Assembly (NCBI GenBank): GCA_022782305.1
Contig: JALFPC010000014.1
Coordinates: 1-36,340, forward strand
Direction: 5' to 3'
Origin: Prevotella sp.
GTDB taxonomy: Bacteria > Bacteroidota > Bacteroidia > Bacteroidales > Bacteroidaceae
DNA length: 36,340 nucleotides
A program made the translations under genes and the position numbers. The notes beneath the pieces are model-generated. The model was not told the DNA's origin, ran no database searches, and saw nothing but the letters and a program-made list of their open reading frames with translations. How positions within the stretch are numbered: the first letter of the stretch is position 1; the number at the start of each line of letters is the position of its first letter. Positions 11,001 through 16,856 of this stretch are shown piece after piece.

Positions 11001-11568
11001 GACGTTCTCATTCCCGAAGGTCAACGCCTCAACCACCAGAAAGATGGCTGCAACAGATAATGAAACCATGCAACTCGACTATGAGAACAATATGACCATC
11101 ATTGCCGAGATAAAGGATGGCGAGTTTGTTGTTGACAATGCAACAGTTAGCGTATATGCTGACGGACGTCTCTGCGGACGCTCCTCGGCACCTGTCATCG
11201 GCAGCAAGCATTTCGTTACCATTGGCGGCAACAGCAAGTCTATGCTCACATTCGTGATTGAGACTCCTTCGACAACCAAGCAGATCAGCCAGATGCTTAC
11301 CTTCTGTGCTGATGCCCACCTCGGCACTGTTGACCAGCCATACGTACTGCAGATGAGTGGTGCCACGGTAATAGACCAGATCAAGGGTGACCTTGCAGAT
11401 GTGATATTGCTTGAAGTGATAGACAATGCCGGACGCACAGTCAAGAAGACTGCCAACCCGACATCACTGCCTGTATTCGACAAGTCGGAATATCACTCTG
11501 CCGACATCTACAACATCCGCCTGACATACCGTTCCGGCGAAACCAAAGTGTTCAGGATTACAATGTAA
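2035..11568 (+). CDS. Giant exported multidomain protein (fn3-like, LamG-like, Ig-like domains)
   Basis: 3177 aa. The start at 2035 is preferred over the in-frame ATG at 1996 because it begins directly with a signal peptide (MRKK, hydrophobic core LSVLLWMAAFFF, cleavage near MRA-DD) and does not overlap the 51-aa gene. Approximate layout: three or four fn3-like domains (185-620); first LamG/concanavalin-like domain (655-860); carboxypeptidase-regulatory-like beta domains (about 890-1120); a long Ser/Thr-rich region with an LRDPPGS motif near 1401; a charged coiled-coil-like helix (1653-1690); Ig-like domains (1800-2130); an Ig-like domain apparently interrupted by two LamG domains (2133-2310 and 2315-2500); then a beta-sandwich 'DDMLAAFRAGKCVGVA' (about 2735), a 'GWKWFSL' segment and a C-terminal beta domain ending 'YNIRLTYRSGETKVFRITM', consistent with a T9SS sorting domain. 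No enzyme motif is seen. A surface adhesin or glycan-binding scaffold is the likeliest role, by inference only. Confidence 0.9.
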   Translation: MRKKLLQGTRLSRWLSVLLWMAAFFFGGTNEMRADDTYIWVKRTTIDRDNPWTDVWLHCGEDEYGTYSYWYDNPVVKIDGVKVATFRDLGIPTLASEGSKKAVMSKLESLRVYNDVYKVFKANEWISICMWDPQFNSDKDNYHMCMDIHMGWNPEGKAHKIEIVGKWVNNDGSPYSKTLSWTCDATSVGVFPNSVSASRNKNGKVKVSWSSKVGTYTGFTNKMHIYNLSNNIPANFNVPNPLYQFNISSSQTTQEINVDNYKGIILYPTIFHSMEQNTNWYQWRKDKSWTNWFKNYGGIKINGYPKANNVNVTTINSYTKEIKVTWDAQINDKNAVDTNGKWYIFRRKVGDNNAANTIKLGEINYDATKEFTYKLTDNEYGVNYNYIVCFVPKGWTANSENDATNLSSNKEHTMVADFAFSNVEDIATKNDITLKWNHSKILDASSSKSYTFSIERSLDQTNWTKIGEVTVTDPNVCSGEYTDKSDALQAYATYYYRISSFIQNDTRKVEINSQLDGTTKVTTFTASRGVYNNTVKLQWNVEQVGNGTTYFIIQRRLLGSDNDKDWADIYSTQGVSSIYSYDDVNANPGTFYEYRVLLWSIYNEQPVGKRTTDTDGFSLSTGVLSGRIYYDSGTAVEGTKVILRPSGTNGEDVSLYRSLRLSGGKTGSGMTYKGNKGDISSAISGDLSVQLYIKPDGYIMNEDGKEYVLADLAGKYTLYIKYNAAEKVYALGASANGGAAEYSNVTVPADKWSNVTMTHSGTDNTTLFYVTTPGEIKSSDAISTLSANITEADNAITLGNNINLEATDIFAGNVDEFRVFSKVLTAQEIERNYNHPLTGSETGLFIYWPMDEKLGMQTLAYDFSRTNGLINGRYASMRQPSESSTDIPDEDQFSLCGYTDADGNYIINGIPFAGDGMNYSVVPTMGIHSFSPSASSRYFSLNSLVHSGLDFKDVSSFPVDGHVYYENTTIPVAGAYVYVDGVVASKDGEPIMTDEEGHYSVDVPIGDHFIQIKKNGHTFTNNGRYPADPKSLGLRETFEAPVTGLTFWDDTKVMVAGRVAGGSVEENKPLGLQQGNANIGRATIKLKFPGNETGKLLNAKKEVDGTAVNYVMSDEKRNFSTNILGGKAYVEGGTNVLTIETDSTTGEFAAYLPPLYYETTEISVPTQQEIVFTNKPVLDATSPDIVYTDSIEDENGKRTFDYVASAKIIYRSPSHLEVTENEDGSFGMDSIAVKDINDKSEKVALYTINEDKTINYPFGAPVYQMLGRYTYHLYAYESYTNKDVEGSPVTVQVPIPNSRVTVKNQFASTTTVAEADGAVGVVSDEDFNLDEDGRADYTFICGLPNIQSPFTRSLNISYDVNDEAVAWEGNSTFKAVVLGTLSTGTNFVTEGPDKVTMILRDPPGSLSKTTYSTGTEVTSVNTYNKTTMENAGMQSDIYMGCEMQIGGGFGVISLSELDATNTLSVGADYTHTWNSLNQNTTVTTLTKEISTSDGTDFVGSGGDVFIGTSNNLVFGTCHNVGIKKNETDGSYNLVMTDGVSMGEQFNTDFSYTQNYVENVLIPNFENLRNGKLTRVADVSSVTAPTGDEPIYVTTLSEDDERFGSNNDDKEVWGDAAKKFIIKNGRYTGPSYTMILPAGFSGTNTSKDNTKTGVQDMVKYYNEQISQWQEQLRFNEEQKVKAINDRGKYLDKNYSFDAGAVVTSTIETLNSTTTVEEYTNEVNVILSNESGFSVCGVGLGVTVHSNTQHTMTNTSESTTTSTTSTSFTLQEDGDDDYLSVDVFKAPDGFGPIFVTRAGATCAPYEDEVVTKYYEPGTIIAHKTQQIEKPEIEIVDAIVTGVPGGEDAKFRVKLRNNSDTQEDCYFGFRVEANSNPHGAQVFVDGQNLGSNPTLLIPYGETVKTFSLRQTVTDTLNYENIEITMYSTSQPDDTGIFPGIYSTGTVTVNFQPVCSNVILATNRTVVNTDTKNDVVLSMSGYDYSMGSFRDIRLEYKGIHDTDFRTLQEYTKDKGRLASNKNLIELPALTGTDKLNFTLDMTDSRFTDQTYVFRAVAVCIKGSEEVTRSSEEVEIIRDLSRPQLLSTPTPQSGVLYPGDDISITFNEPIRNDLLNKINNFKVLGVKNEGEVAHKVGLQINDKVQTSTEANINFDKRSFALGMWLKYEADGTLLQHGTQDNGMSVSITDDKLAVNINGKTVTSEATLPKNKWLYLMLSLDQEGDEARLDARFAHDASTTDLFHEYIGEYQGNGKLAIGGNALTGAMQEMTLWNKAMSLDELQGSMHKVKSNCTEGLAGYWRFDEGHGSVANDIVRNRHFMLNGESAWWKHFTNYALTSGGKIDVSALGLNDDDDFVMETWMNADKVQTEGDVYVIANKPSKLALRMDSERRLQFDYSDKTAQVTDEAVNDNQWHHVAVAVNHSSNGYAKVYVDGKLRTQVPAQEVYAPRGEVLYLGSYEDGETRSQMQGGIDEVRIWKGQRSASVINDWMYKRANGEEDMLALHLPFEAISINEYNQAVTVASYANTIDKKGLSQTGTVVLAASADKAPALNEAETLENINYSFVANENQITFRIEEQPADVEGRTVTFTARNIQDHNGNSNAPMTWSVLVKQSNLNWSEEAIDEVLPYGETGSFSAEIANTGITTENWVLNGIPSWLDVSSESGSLPALKSTTLRFTPQEGMAIGRYEATVMLTGSQGIQQPLYLSLYVKGQAPDWTATPDETNMNVIGQLKVEGVISSDTDDMLAAFRAGKCVGVAHPKYMSKYDSYLVMMDIYGNQNVEDNSLEYKMYDASTGVVYPLVSASDAKATTYVPDTWIGSFETPVTFTPENKIEQTIACDYKGWKWFSLYAKPESLDIASIFAHSADAISLVKDQNNSAYPENGEWKGTLSALSLNGMYKVSTGAAFSEAYLGTPAEDENATITIANGWTWVGYPVSVANSLDNALAGAEPQEGDMIKSQSGFAIYTDNQWLGSLGMMTPGNGYQYYSNAAAVKTFSFPKVNASTTRKMAATDNETMQLDYENNMTIIAEIKDGEFVVDNATVSVYADGRLCGRSSAPVIGSKHFVTIGGNSKSMLTFVIETPSTTKQISQMLTFCADAHLGTVDQPYVLQMSGATVIDQIKGDLADVILLEVIDNAGRTVKKTANPTSLPVFDKSEYHSADIYNIRLTYRSGETKVFRITM

Positions 11569-11591
11569 TCATCTGCATCGTGTATAGATTA

Positions 11592-11623
11592 AAGGGCGTG
11601 TCAATTAATACTGACACGCCCTT
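11592..11623. terminator. Bidirectional intrinsic terminator
   Basis: Perfect 12-bp inverted repeat AAGGGCGTGTCA / TGACACGCCCTT with an 8-base loop, lying 23 bp after the giant gene and between convergent genes. A T-rich stretch follows (ATCATTTTTC). It probably serves both the plus-strand giant gene and the minus-strand pectate lyase gene. Confidence 0.88.
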
Positions 11624-11636
11624 AATCATTTTTCAA

Positions 11637-11688
11637 GTGATTATTATTACAATCAACTAATCAGTGATCATTATTACAATCACCTAAT
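11637..11688. repeat. Two-copy 27-bp-period AT-rich direct repeat
   Basis: Units at 11637-11661 and 11664-11688 match at 23 of 25 positions (GTGATyATTATTACAATCAm core) and are separated by CA. The pair sits between the terminator and the stop codon of the minus-strand pectate lyase. Function unknown. A similar arrangement occurs at 27893-27957. Confidence 0.8.
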
Positions 11689-11697
11689 ACACAATGG

Positions 11698-13779
11698 TTA
11701 TTTCTTTACAATCTTCTTCTTATTGATGATATATATTCCGCGGGGCAGAATATCAAGATCGTAGCCGAGGTTGCGACCGTCTAATGAATAGATGGCAGGA
11801 GTAGTTGTGTCTGCAGATATTATATCGCTGATGCCCGAAGTTTCTGGAGTATATAGCACGATGTTGAGCACAGACTGGTTGCCCTTTACTGCAAAGAGAA
11901 GAGAACCCGTGGCAGGAGATGATAGGGTGACGGTATATGAAGCCGTGGTGCTGGTGGTGCGTGACGGATATACATACTGGTTGGATGCGAAGGTCTGCGT
12001 GCCCACCTTATAGAGATAAGAAGTCTTGTCGTCCACATTGCTGTAGCCTGTGAACTTTGCCTTGCCTATGGTGATGCCGTCGGGGATATTGATGGTGTTG
12101 TTGACACCGTTGGAGTATTTGATGCCCACCATGCCGCAACCCGAACCAGTGGCGTATGACTTGCCGTTGGAGATACTGAAACCATTGGAGAAGGTCCAGT
12201 CACCATTGGATGTGATTGGCGACAGTTCATACTCGGCAGACTCATTGACACCTTCAGAGAGGTCTATGCCCTCCACGGTGCCACCTTCGAGTTGAGCCTC
12301 GGTGATGTCTGCCACCAAACTATTGAGATAGTTTTCGAGATTGGTATAGCCATCGCTACCCACGATTTTGCCGTCGGAGGCATCGTTGGGGTTGAGTCCA
12401 TTGGCTGTCTCCCAATCGTCGGGCATGCCGTCGCCGTCGGCATCCTTGGGTGCGTCGGTACTGTTGAGTGTAGGCCATGCGCTCCAGTCGCTGGCAGCAT
12501 TGGATGGCTTGTTGTCATCCTGGCTGTCGATGATACCCTTGTGGTTGCCGCTGCCTGTATATGTGGCGGTGCCGTTTTTTGTCTCGTTTATTATGAAGGT
12601 GTCATAACTGTCGCGCACCTTGCTGCAACCCACATAACTCATCACCCTCTCGTATGCCATGTCTGCGGTATGTGTGGTTACGTGTATGAATTCTATCGGG
12701 TTGCTGAGGCGCATGGTATCCTTGGTGGTGGCAGTGAAGGTGTTGTCGTTGTCGCTGCTTATAATCTGGTTGTAGACACCGTATGTCCAGTTATCTTTGG
12801 TAACATCAGAATACTTTGTGTTTTTGTTGCCATTGATATAGAACTTGCCCCACACATGCTCTGTTGGTTTATAGTCAGGATAATTGGTTACATATTTTGT
12901 GGTGCGGCATCCGATGCTGGCTATGCGCCTCTGCTTGGTTGAACTGATCTGTGCAGTGGCAGGACCTGGTTTATAATAGTTGTTGACAATGTTTACGTTC
13001 ATGGCCTCGCCACCATAGCATCCGTTGCCAGCCCAGTTGTAGAACACATTGTTGCGCATGTCCAAACGTTCGTCGAGTTGTGTGGTATATCTCGGACCGA
13101 GTCGTGGCACGCGGCTCTCGTGGTGGGCCATGAGGTTATGATGATATGTAATACCCGAGCCACCCCAGTTGCCGCCATATCCGTGGCTACCCTTGGAATG
13201 TCCGGCATCCTGCAGGCTCTGTGATGATATACACCACTGCACAGTAGAGTTTTTGACACCATAGATACTCAGACACTCGTCTATGCTCCAACTTACAGAG
13301 CAGTGGTCAACGATGATGTTTTCCTGGTCCATGGCACCCAGACCATCCCATCCGTCGGCCCCCGATACAGTAACATTCTTGTTGCCGAGGCGGAAGCGCA
13401 TATATCTGATGATAACATTGTTGGCCTTGATGGCAAAGGGATAGTCAGCCACGCAGATACCATCGCCAGGAGCCGTTTGTCCGGCTATGGTAACATTTGA
13501 TTTTTGGAGGTTGAGAGCAGATTTGAGATGGATGGTTCCCGACACATCAAACACGATGGTGCGAGTGCCGCTTTGGTTGCAGGCCCATCTTAGTGTGCCC
13601 TGGCTACCGTCGTCGGCGAGTGATGTGACATGATAGACATCGCCTCCGCGTCCGCCCGTTACATAACGTCCGAAACCCTCGGCACCGGGAAATGCTGGTG
13701 TCTTCTCGATGCTCGTCTCTGCAGCGATGGTGATGGCGGATGCCAGGAGCATCGCAGTGGAAAGTAAATACTTTTTCAT
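11698..13779 (-). CDS. Exported pectate lyase (PL1-type) with C-terminal beta module and T9SS-like tail
   Basis: 693 aa. It should cleave de-esterified homogalacturonan by beta-elimination outside the cell. A signal peptide (MKKYLLSTAMLLASAITIAA) is followed by the family-typical 'TPAFPGAEGFGRY..GGRGG' opening. The parallel beta-helix carries 'NVTIAGQTAPGDG' (about 95-107), 'NIIVDHCSVSWSIDE' (154-168) and 'SRVPRLGPRY' (222-231), where R226 is the best catalytic-Arg candidate. A calcium-binding type 'DADGDGMPDDWE' lies at 446-457. Residues about 527-643 form a separate beta module resembling the core of the 247-aa secreted protein at 27955-28698. The end (YSLDGRN ... RGIYIINKKKIVKK) is a T9SS-like sorting tail. 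It is transcribed divergently from the trp operon and converges on the giant gene. The exact CAZy subfamily cannot be told by eye. Confidence 0.93.
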   Translation of the reverse strand: MKKYLLSTAMLLASAITIAAETSIEKTPAFPGAEGFGRYVTGGRGGDVYHVTSLADDGSQGTLRWACNQSGTRTIVFDVSGTIHLKSALNLQKSNVTIAGQTAPGDGICVADYPFAIKANNVIIRYMRFRLGNKNVTVSGADGWDGLGAMDQENIIVDHCSVSWSIDECLSIYGVKNSTVQWCISSQSLQDAGHSKGSHGYGGNWGGSGITYHHNLMAHHESRVPRLGPRYTTQLDERLDMRNNVFYNWAGNGCYGGEAMNVNIVNNYYKPGPATAQISSTKQRRIASIGCRTTKYVTNYPDYKPTEHVWGKFYINGNKNTKYSDVTKDNWTYGVYNQIISSDNDNTFTATTKDTMRLSNPIEFIHVTTHTADMAYERVMSYVGCSKVRDSYDTFIINETKNGTATYTGSGNHKGIIDSQDDNKPSNAASDWSAWPTLNSTDAPKDADGDGMPDDWETANGLNPNDASDGKIVGSDGYTNLENYLNSLVADITEAQLEGGTVEGIDLSEGVNESAEYELSPITSNGDWTFSNGFSISNGKSYATGSGCGMVGIKYSNGVNNTINIPDGITIGKAKFTGYSNVDDKTSYLYKVGTQTFASNQYVYPSRTTSTTASYTVTLSSPATGSLLFAVKGNQSVLNIVLYTPETSGISDIISADTTTPAIYSLDGRNLGYDLDILPRGIYIINKKKIVKK

Positions 13780-13829
13780 TATTATTTTGTTTTAGTTTTT
13801 TGTTAATTGAAGTTTTTGTAATCTGACTG

Positions 13830-13837
13830 CAAATGTA
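13830..13837 (-). promoter_or_regulatory. Putative -7 element for the pectate lyase gene
   Basis: Read on the minus strand this is TACATTTG, matching TAnnTTTG, 51 bp before the start codon at 13779. A -33 box at the expected distance is weak (only CA at 13861-13862), so the call rests on the -7 element and its position. Confidence 0.5.
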
Positions 13838-13960
13838 GCGATAATATTTTATATAAGGAGCACTATGACAGTTAAAAAACATTCTTTCGGCGCATTTCTG
13901 ATAATTATTACCCCTGATACAGGGCATAGAAAAGAAAATATGAAAAAAGTAGTCGAAAAA

Positions 13961-13992
13961 TTTGGTAGATAGAATAAAATAGTGTACATTTG
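13961..13992 (+). promoter_or_regulatory. trp operon promoter, Bacteroidetes type
   Basis: TTTG at 13961-13964, a 20-bp spacer, then TACATTTG at 13985-13992 match the Bacteroidetes housekeeping promoter. Transcription should begin near 13999, giving a leader of about 235 nt before trpB that contains the leader peptide and attenuator. Confidence 0.82.
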
Positions 13993-14043
13993 CAACGTCA
14001 AACGATAAAATACTATCAAATAGCAATTAAAACAATAGAAATT

Positions 14044-14091
14044 ATGACAACATTCAATCTATACGCATGGTGGTGGCACTCTCGGGATTAA
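14044..14091 (+). CDS. trpL: trp operon leader peptide with three consecutive Trp codons
   Basis: The 15-codon ORF encodes MTTFNLYAWWWHSRD. Three TGG codons in a row at 14068-14076, in an ORF placed between a consensus promoter and an intrinsic terminator upstream of trpB, are the hallmark of ribosome-mediated attenuation. Its stop codon (14089-14091) ends one base before the antiterminator 5' arm at 14093. A ribosome finishing the peptide would therefore cover that arm, while one stalled at the Trp codons would leave it free. The Ala-Trp-Trp-Trp codons (14065-14076) can also pair with 14111-14122 (9 of 12 positions, including a wobble). Confidence 0.92.
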   Translation: MTTFNLYAWWWHSRD

Positions 14092-14092
14092 A

Positions 14093-14156
14093 ATAGTCGC
14101 GGGCTGCAAACCTGTACCTTGCAGTAAGATATAAAGATATGGGGCTCGTCGATTAT
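14093..14156 (+). promoter_or_regulatory. trp attenuator antiterminator structure
   Basis: By eye, 14093-14098 (AUAGUC) pairs with 14151-14156 (GAUUAU), C14150 bulges, and 14099-14105 (GCGGGCU) pairs with 14143-14149 (GGCUCGU). That is 13 pairs including several G-U wobbles. This uses nearly the whole 5' arm and the loop of the terminator hairpin, so the two are mutually exclusive. A small nested hairpin (CTGCAA 14104-14109 / TTGCAG 14119-14124) lies in between and shares two bases with the antiterminator. Energies were not computed. Confidence 0.75.
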
Positions 14157-14171
14157 GACGGGCCTTTTTTT
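14142..14171 (+). terminator. trp leader intrinsic terminator (attenuator)
   Basis: The stem GGGCTCGTC (14142-14150) pairs with GACGGGCCT (14157-14165) in nine pairs, two of them G-U, around the loop GATTAT, followed by a run of seven T (14165-14171). It sits 62 bp before trpB, inside the leader and not after a gene, which is the expected place for an attenuator. Confidence 0.9.
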
Positions 14172-14233
14172 ATAGGTGGAAATTTATAGAACCCACCTAT
14201 AGTTATTCCAAACGAAACAAAATATAATACGAT

Positions 14234-15430
14234 ATGGCATCAAAATACAATGTAGACGACAACGGATTCTATGGCGAGTTTGGCGGAGCCTATGTGCCCG
14301 AGATACTCTATGCCACTGTTGAGAACCTGAAGAAGCAGTATCTGGCTATCATTGAGTCAGAAGAGTTTAAAACCCAGTACAATGATTTGCTGCGAGACTA
14401 TGTGGGTCGCCCATCGCCGCTCTATTTCGCCAAGAGGATGAGCGAGAAATACGGTTGCCAGATATATCTGAAGCGCGAAGACCTCAACCATACGGGAGCC
14501 CATAAGATCAATAACACCATTGGTCAGATACTGTTGGCCAAGATGATGGGCAAGAATAGGATAATAGCCGAGACGGGAGCGGGACAGCATGGTGTGGCCA
14601 CAGCCACGGTATGTGCACTCATGGATATGCCATGCGTGGTGTATCAGGGAGCTCTCGATGTGGAGCGTCAGCACACCAACGTGGAGCGCATGCGCATGCT
14701 TGGGGCAGAGGTAAGACCAGTGCATTCGGGAAATAAAACCCTCAAGGATGCTACCAACGAAGCCATACGTGACTGGTGCTGCCATCCACAAGACACTTTC
14801 TATATAATTGGTTCCACCGTGGGCCCACATCCTTATCCCGACCTGGTGGCACGATTGCAGAGCGTGATTTCAGAAGAGATAAAATGGCAGTTGCAGGATA
14901 AAATAGGTCGCAACTATCCCGATATCCTCATGGCATGCGTGGGAGGAGGATCCAATGCCGCCGGCACCATCTACCATTATATCGATGATGAGAGAGTGAG
15001 GATCATACTGGCAGAAGCAGGAGGGCAGGGCGCCGACACGGGCCATACCGCTGCCACAATACATGCTGGCAGATTGGGCATACTGCATGGAGCACGCACC
15101 CTTGTGATGCAAACCCCAGACGGACAAATCATGGAGGCCGAGAGCATATCGGCAGGACTCGATTATCCTGGCATCGGACCCATGCATGCCAACCTGGCCA
15201 CACAGCATCGCGCCACCGTATATTCAGTGAACGACGATGAGGCACTGCAGGCAGCATACGAACTGACACGCATGGAGGGCATCATCCCAGCACTTGAGAG
15301 CGCCCATGCCGTGGCAGCACTGCAGAAGGTGCAGTTTAACCCCGATGATGTAGTGGTGCTCACGGTGAGCGGACGTGGCGACAAGGATGTGGAGACATAC
15401 CTCCAATATGCAGACAAGTATATGAAATAA
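14234..15430 (+). CDS. trpB: Tryptophan synthase beta chain
   Basis: 398 aa, the usual length. This PLP enzyme condenses indole with L-serine to give tryptophan, in an alpha2-beta2 complex with TrpA. The PLP-binding lysine is K91 in 'HTGAHKINN'. 'ETGAGQHGVATA', 'GGGSNAAG' (phosphate-binding glycine loop) and 'SISAGLDYPGIGP' are all present. The motif after GIGP reads M-H-A where many bacteria have E-H; from memory this is usual in Bacteroidales, not damage. It is the first gene of the operon and follows the attenuator directly, so its transcription should rise when charged tRNA-Trp is scarce. The cognate alpha chain is the last gene (20155-20931). Confidence 0.97.
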   Translation: MASKYNVDDNGFYGEFGGAYVPEILYATVENLKKQYLAIIESEEFKTQYNDLLRDYVGRPSPLYFAKRMSEKYGCQIYLKREDLNHTGAHKINNTIGQILLAKMMGKNRIIAETGAGQHGVATATVCALMDMPCVVYQGALDVERQHTNVERMRMLGAEVRPVHSGNKTLKDATNEAIRDWCCHPQDTFYIIGSTVGPHPYPDLVARLQSVISEEIKWQLQDKIGRNYPDILMACVGGGSNAAGTIYHYIDDERVRIILAEAGGQGADTGHTAATIHAGRLGILHGARTLVMQTPDGQIMEAESISAGLDYPGIGPMHANLATQHRATVYSVNDDEALQAAYELTRMEGIIPALESAHAVAALQKVQFNPDDVVVLTVSGRGDKDVETYLQYADKYMK

Positions 15431-15442
15431 TTATATTACGAT

Positions 15443-16837
15443 ATGGAAAGCAAGTACAGATATTCCACTATATGCCGCAAGATGATGGCAGATGTCTATA
15501 CCCCCGTGGGAGTATATATGCGGTTGAGGGATGTGTATCCCCAAAGTGTGCTCATGGAATGTTCAGACTATCACGAGGTCAACAGCAGCCGCTCTTTTGT
15601 GGCTGTCAACCCTATATGCAGTGTGGCTATTGCGCATGGTATGGCACGCATTACCATGCCTGATAGACAGGTGATAGAGCATGAGATAAATGACGAGTTC
15701 GGTGCCGATAGCGCCATACGCCTCCTCCTGGATGCCATAGAGGTGACGGGCGAAAATAGTGAGGTGTGCGGACTCTATGGCTACACCTCGTTCAATGCCG
15801 TGCGATATTTCGAGGGCATAGAGGTGAAAGACGAGACCCAAAGCCAGAATGATGCTCCAGACATGCTGTATATGATGTTTAGAGATGTCGTAGTGTTCGA
15901 CCATTACAACAGCACCATGACCGTGGTGTCGCTGGGCACTGTAGGCGATGTAGACGACCTGATGAAGAAAGCCACGAGAAACGACATACGCGATTTCTCT
16001 TTTTCTCCTGTAGGCGAGGTACAGTCGACACTCACCGACGATGAGCACCGCGAGAATATCAGACGCGGAATTGCACACTGCCTGCGCGGAGACGTGTTTC
16101 AGATTGTGCTCTCAAGACGTTTTAAACAAAAATACTATGGCGACGACTTCAAACTATACCGTGCATTGAGGTCCATAAACCCTTCGCCATACCTCTTTTA
16201 TTTCGACTTCGGAGGTTTTAGAATATTTGGCTCATCCCCCGAAACCCACTGTCGCATAGACCACGGCAAGGCATTTATAGACCCTATTGCAGGAACCACA
16301 CGGCGCACTGGCGACGAAGAGGCCGACCGCAGGGGAGCGGAATATCTGCGCAACGACCCCAAAGAGAATGCCGAGCATGTGATGCTCGTAGACTTGGCTC
16401 GCAATGACCTTAGCCGCAACTGCCACGATGTGAAAGTGGAGTTCTATAAAGACCTGCAGTACTACTCGCATGTCATACATCTCGTGTCGAGGGTTAGCGG
16501 CATCATGGACGAAGGCAAAGACCCAGTAAAGGCATTCATAGACACCTTTCCCGCAGGCACCCTTTCGGGAGCACCCAAGGTGAGGGCCATGCAACTCATA
16601 AGCCAATATGAGCCGCATAACCGCGGGGCTTATGGTGGTTGTATAGGATTTATAGGATTAGACGGTAGCCTCAACCAGGCCATCACTATACGCACCTTTG
16701 TGGCACGCAACGGCGAACTCTGGTTTCAGGCTGGCGGTGGCATAGTGGCCAAAAGCGATGTGGAATATGAACTGCAGGAGGTGAACAATAAGTTGGGAGC
16801 CCTGCGCAAGGCCATAGACATGGCGTCAACACTCTAA
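15443..16837 (+). CDS. trpE: Anthranilate synthase component I
   Basis: 464 aa. It converts chorismate to anthranilate using ammonia delivered by TrpG, the committed step of tryptophan synthesis. The chorismate-binding domain fills the C-terminal half, with 'DPIAGTTRRTG', 'LVDLARNDLSRN', 'PAGTLSGAPKVRAM' and 'QAGGGIVAKSDVEYE'. The N-terminal 'LMECSDYHEVNSSRSF' corresponds in position to the L-L-E-S feedback-inhibition region of TrpE and keeps a Ser after Glu-Cys, so tryptophan feedback inhibition is likely. It starts 12 bp after trpB and 19 bp precede trpG. Aminodeoxychorismate synthase (PabB) is the main alternative, but the operon context argues against it. Confidence 0.96.
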   Translation: MESKYRYSTICRKMMADVYTPVGVYMRLRDVYPQSVLMECSDYHEVNSSRSFVAVNPICSVAIAHGMARITMPDRQVIEHEINDEFGADSAIRLLLDAIEVTGENSEVCGLYGYTSFNAVRYFEGIEVKDETQSQNDAPDMLYMMFRDVVVFDHYNSTMTVVSLGTVGDVDDLMKKATRNDIRDFSFSPVGEVQSTLTDDEHRENIRRGIAHCLRGDVFQIVLSRRFKQKYYGDDFKLYRALRSINPSPYLFYFDFGGFRIFGSSPETHCRIDHGKAFIDPIAGTTRRTGDEEADRRGAEYLRNDPKENAEHVMLVDLARNDLSRNCHDVKVEFYKDLQYYSHVIHLVSRVSGIMDEGKDPVKAFIDTFPAGTLSGAPKVRAMQLISQYEPHNRGAYGGCIGFIGLDGSLNQAITIRTFVARNGELWFQAGGGIVAKSDVEYELQEVNNKLGALRKAIDMASTL

Positions 16838-16856
16838 ACAAGAAAGGAACAAAGAG

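Noticed and set aside
12292..12942. 216-codon plus-strand open frame opposite the pectate lyase
   Set aside because: The minus-strand lyase reading has full family motifs there. The plus-strand translation is Val/Gly/Cys-rich without motifs.
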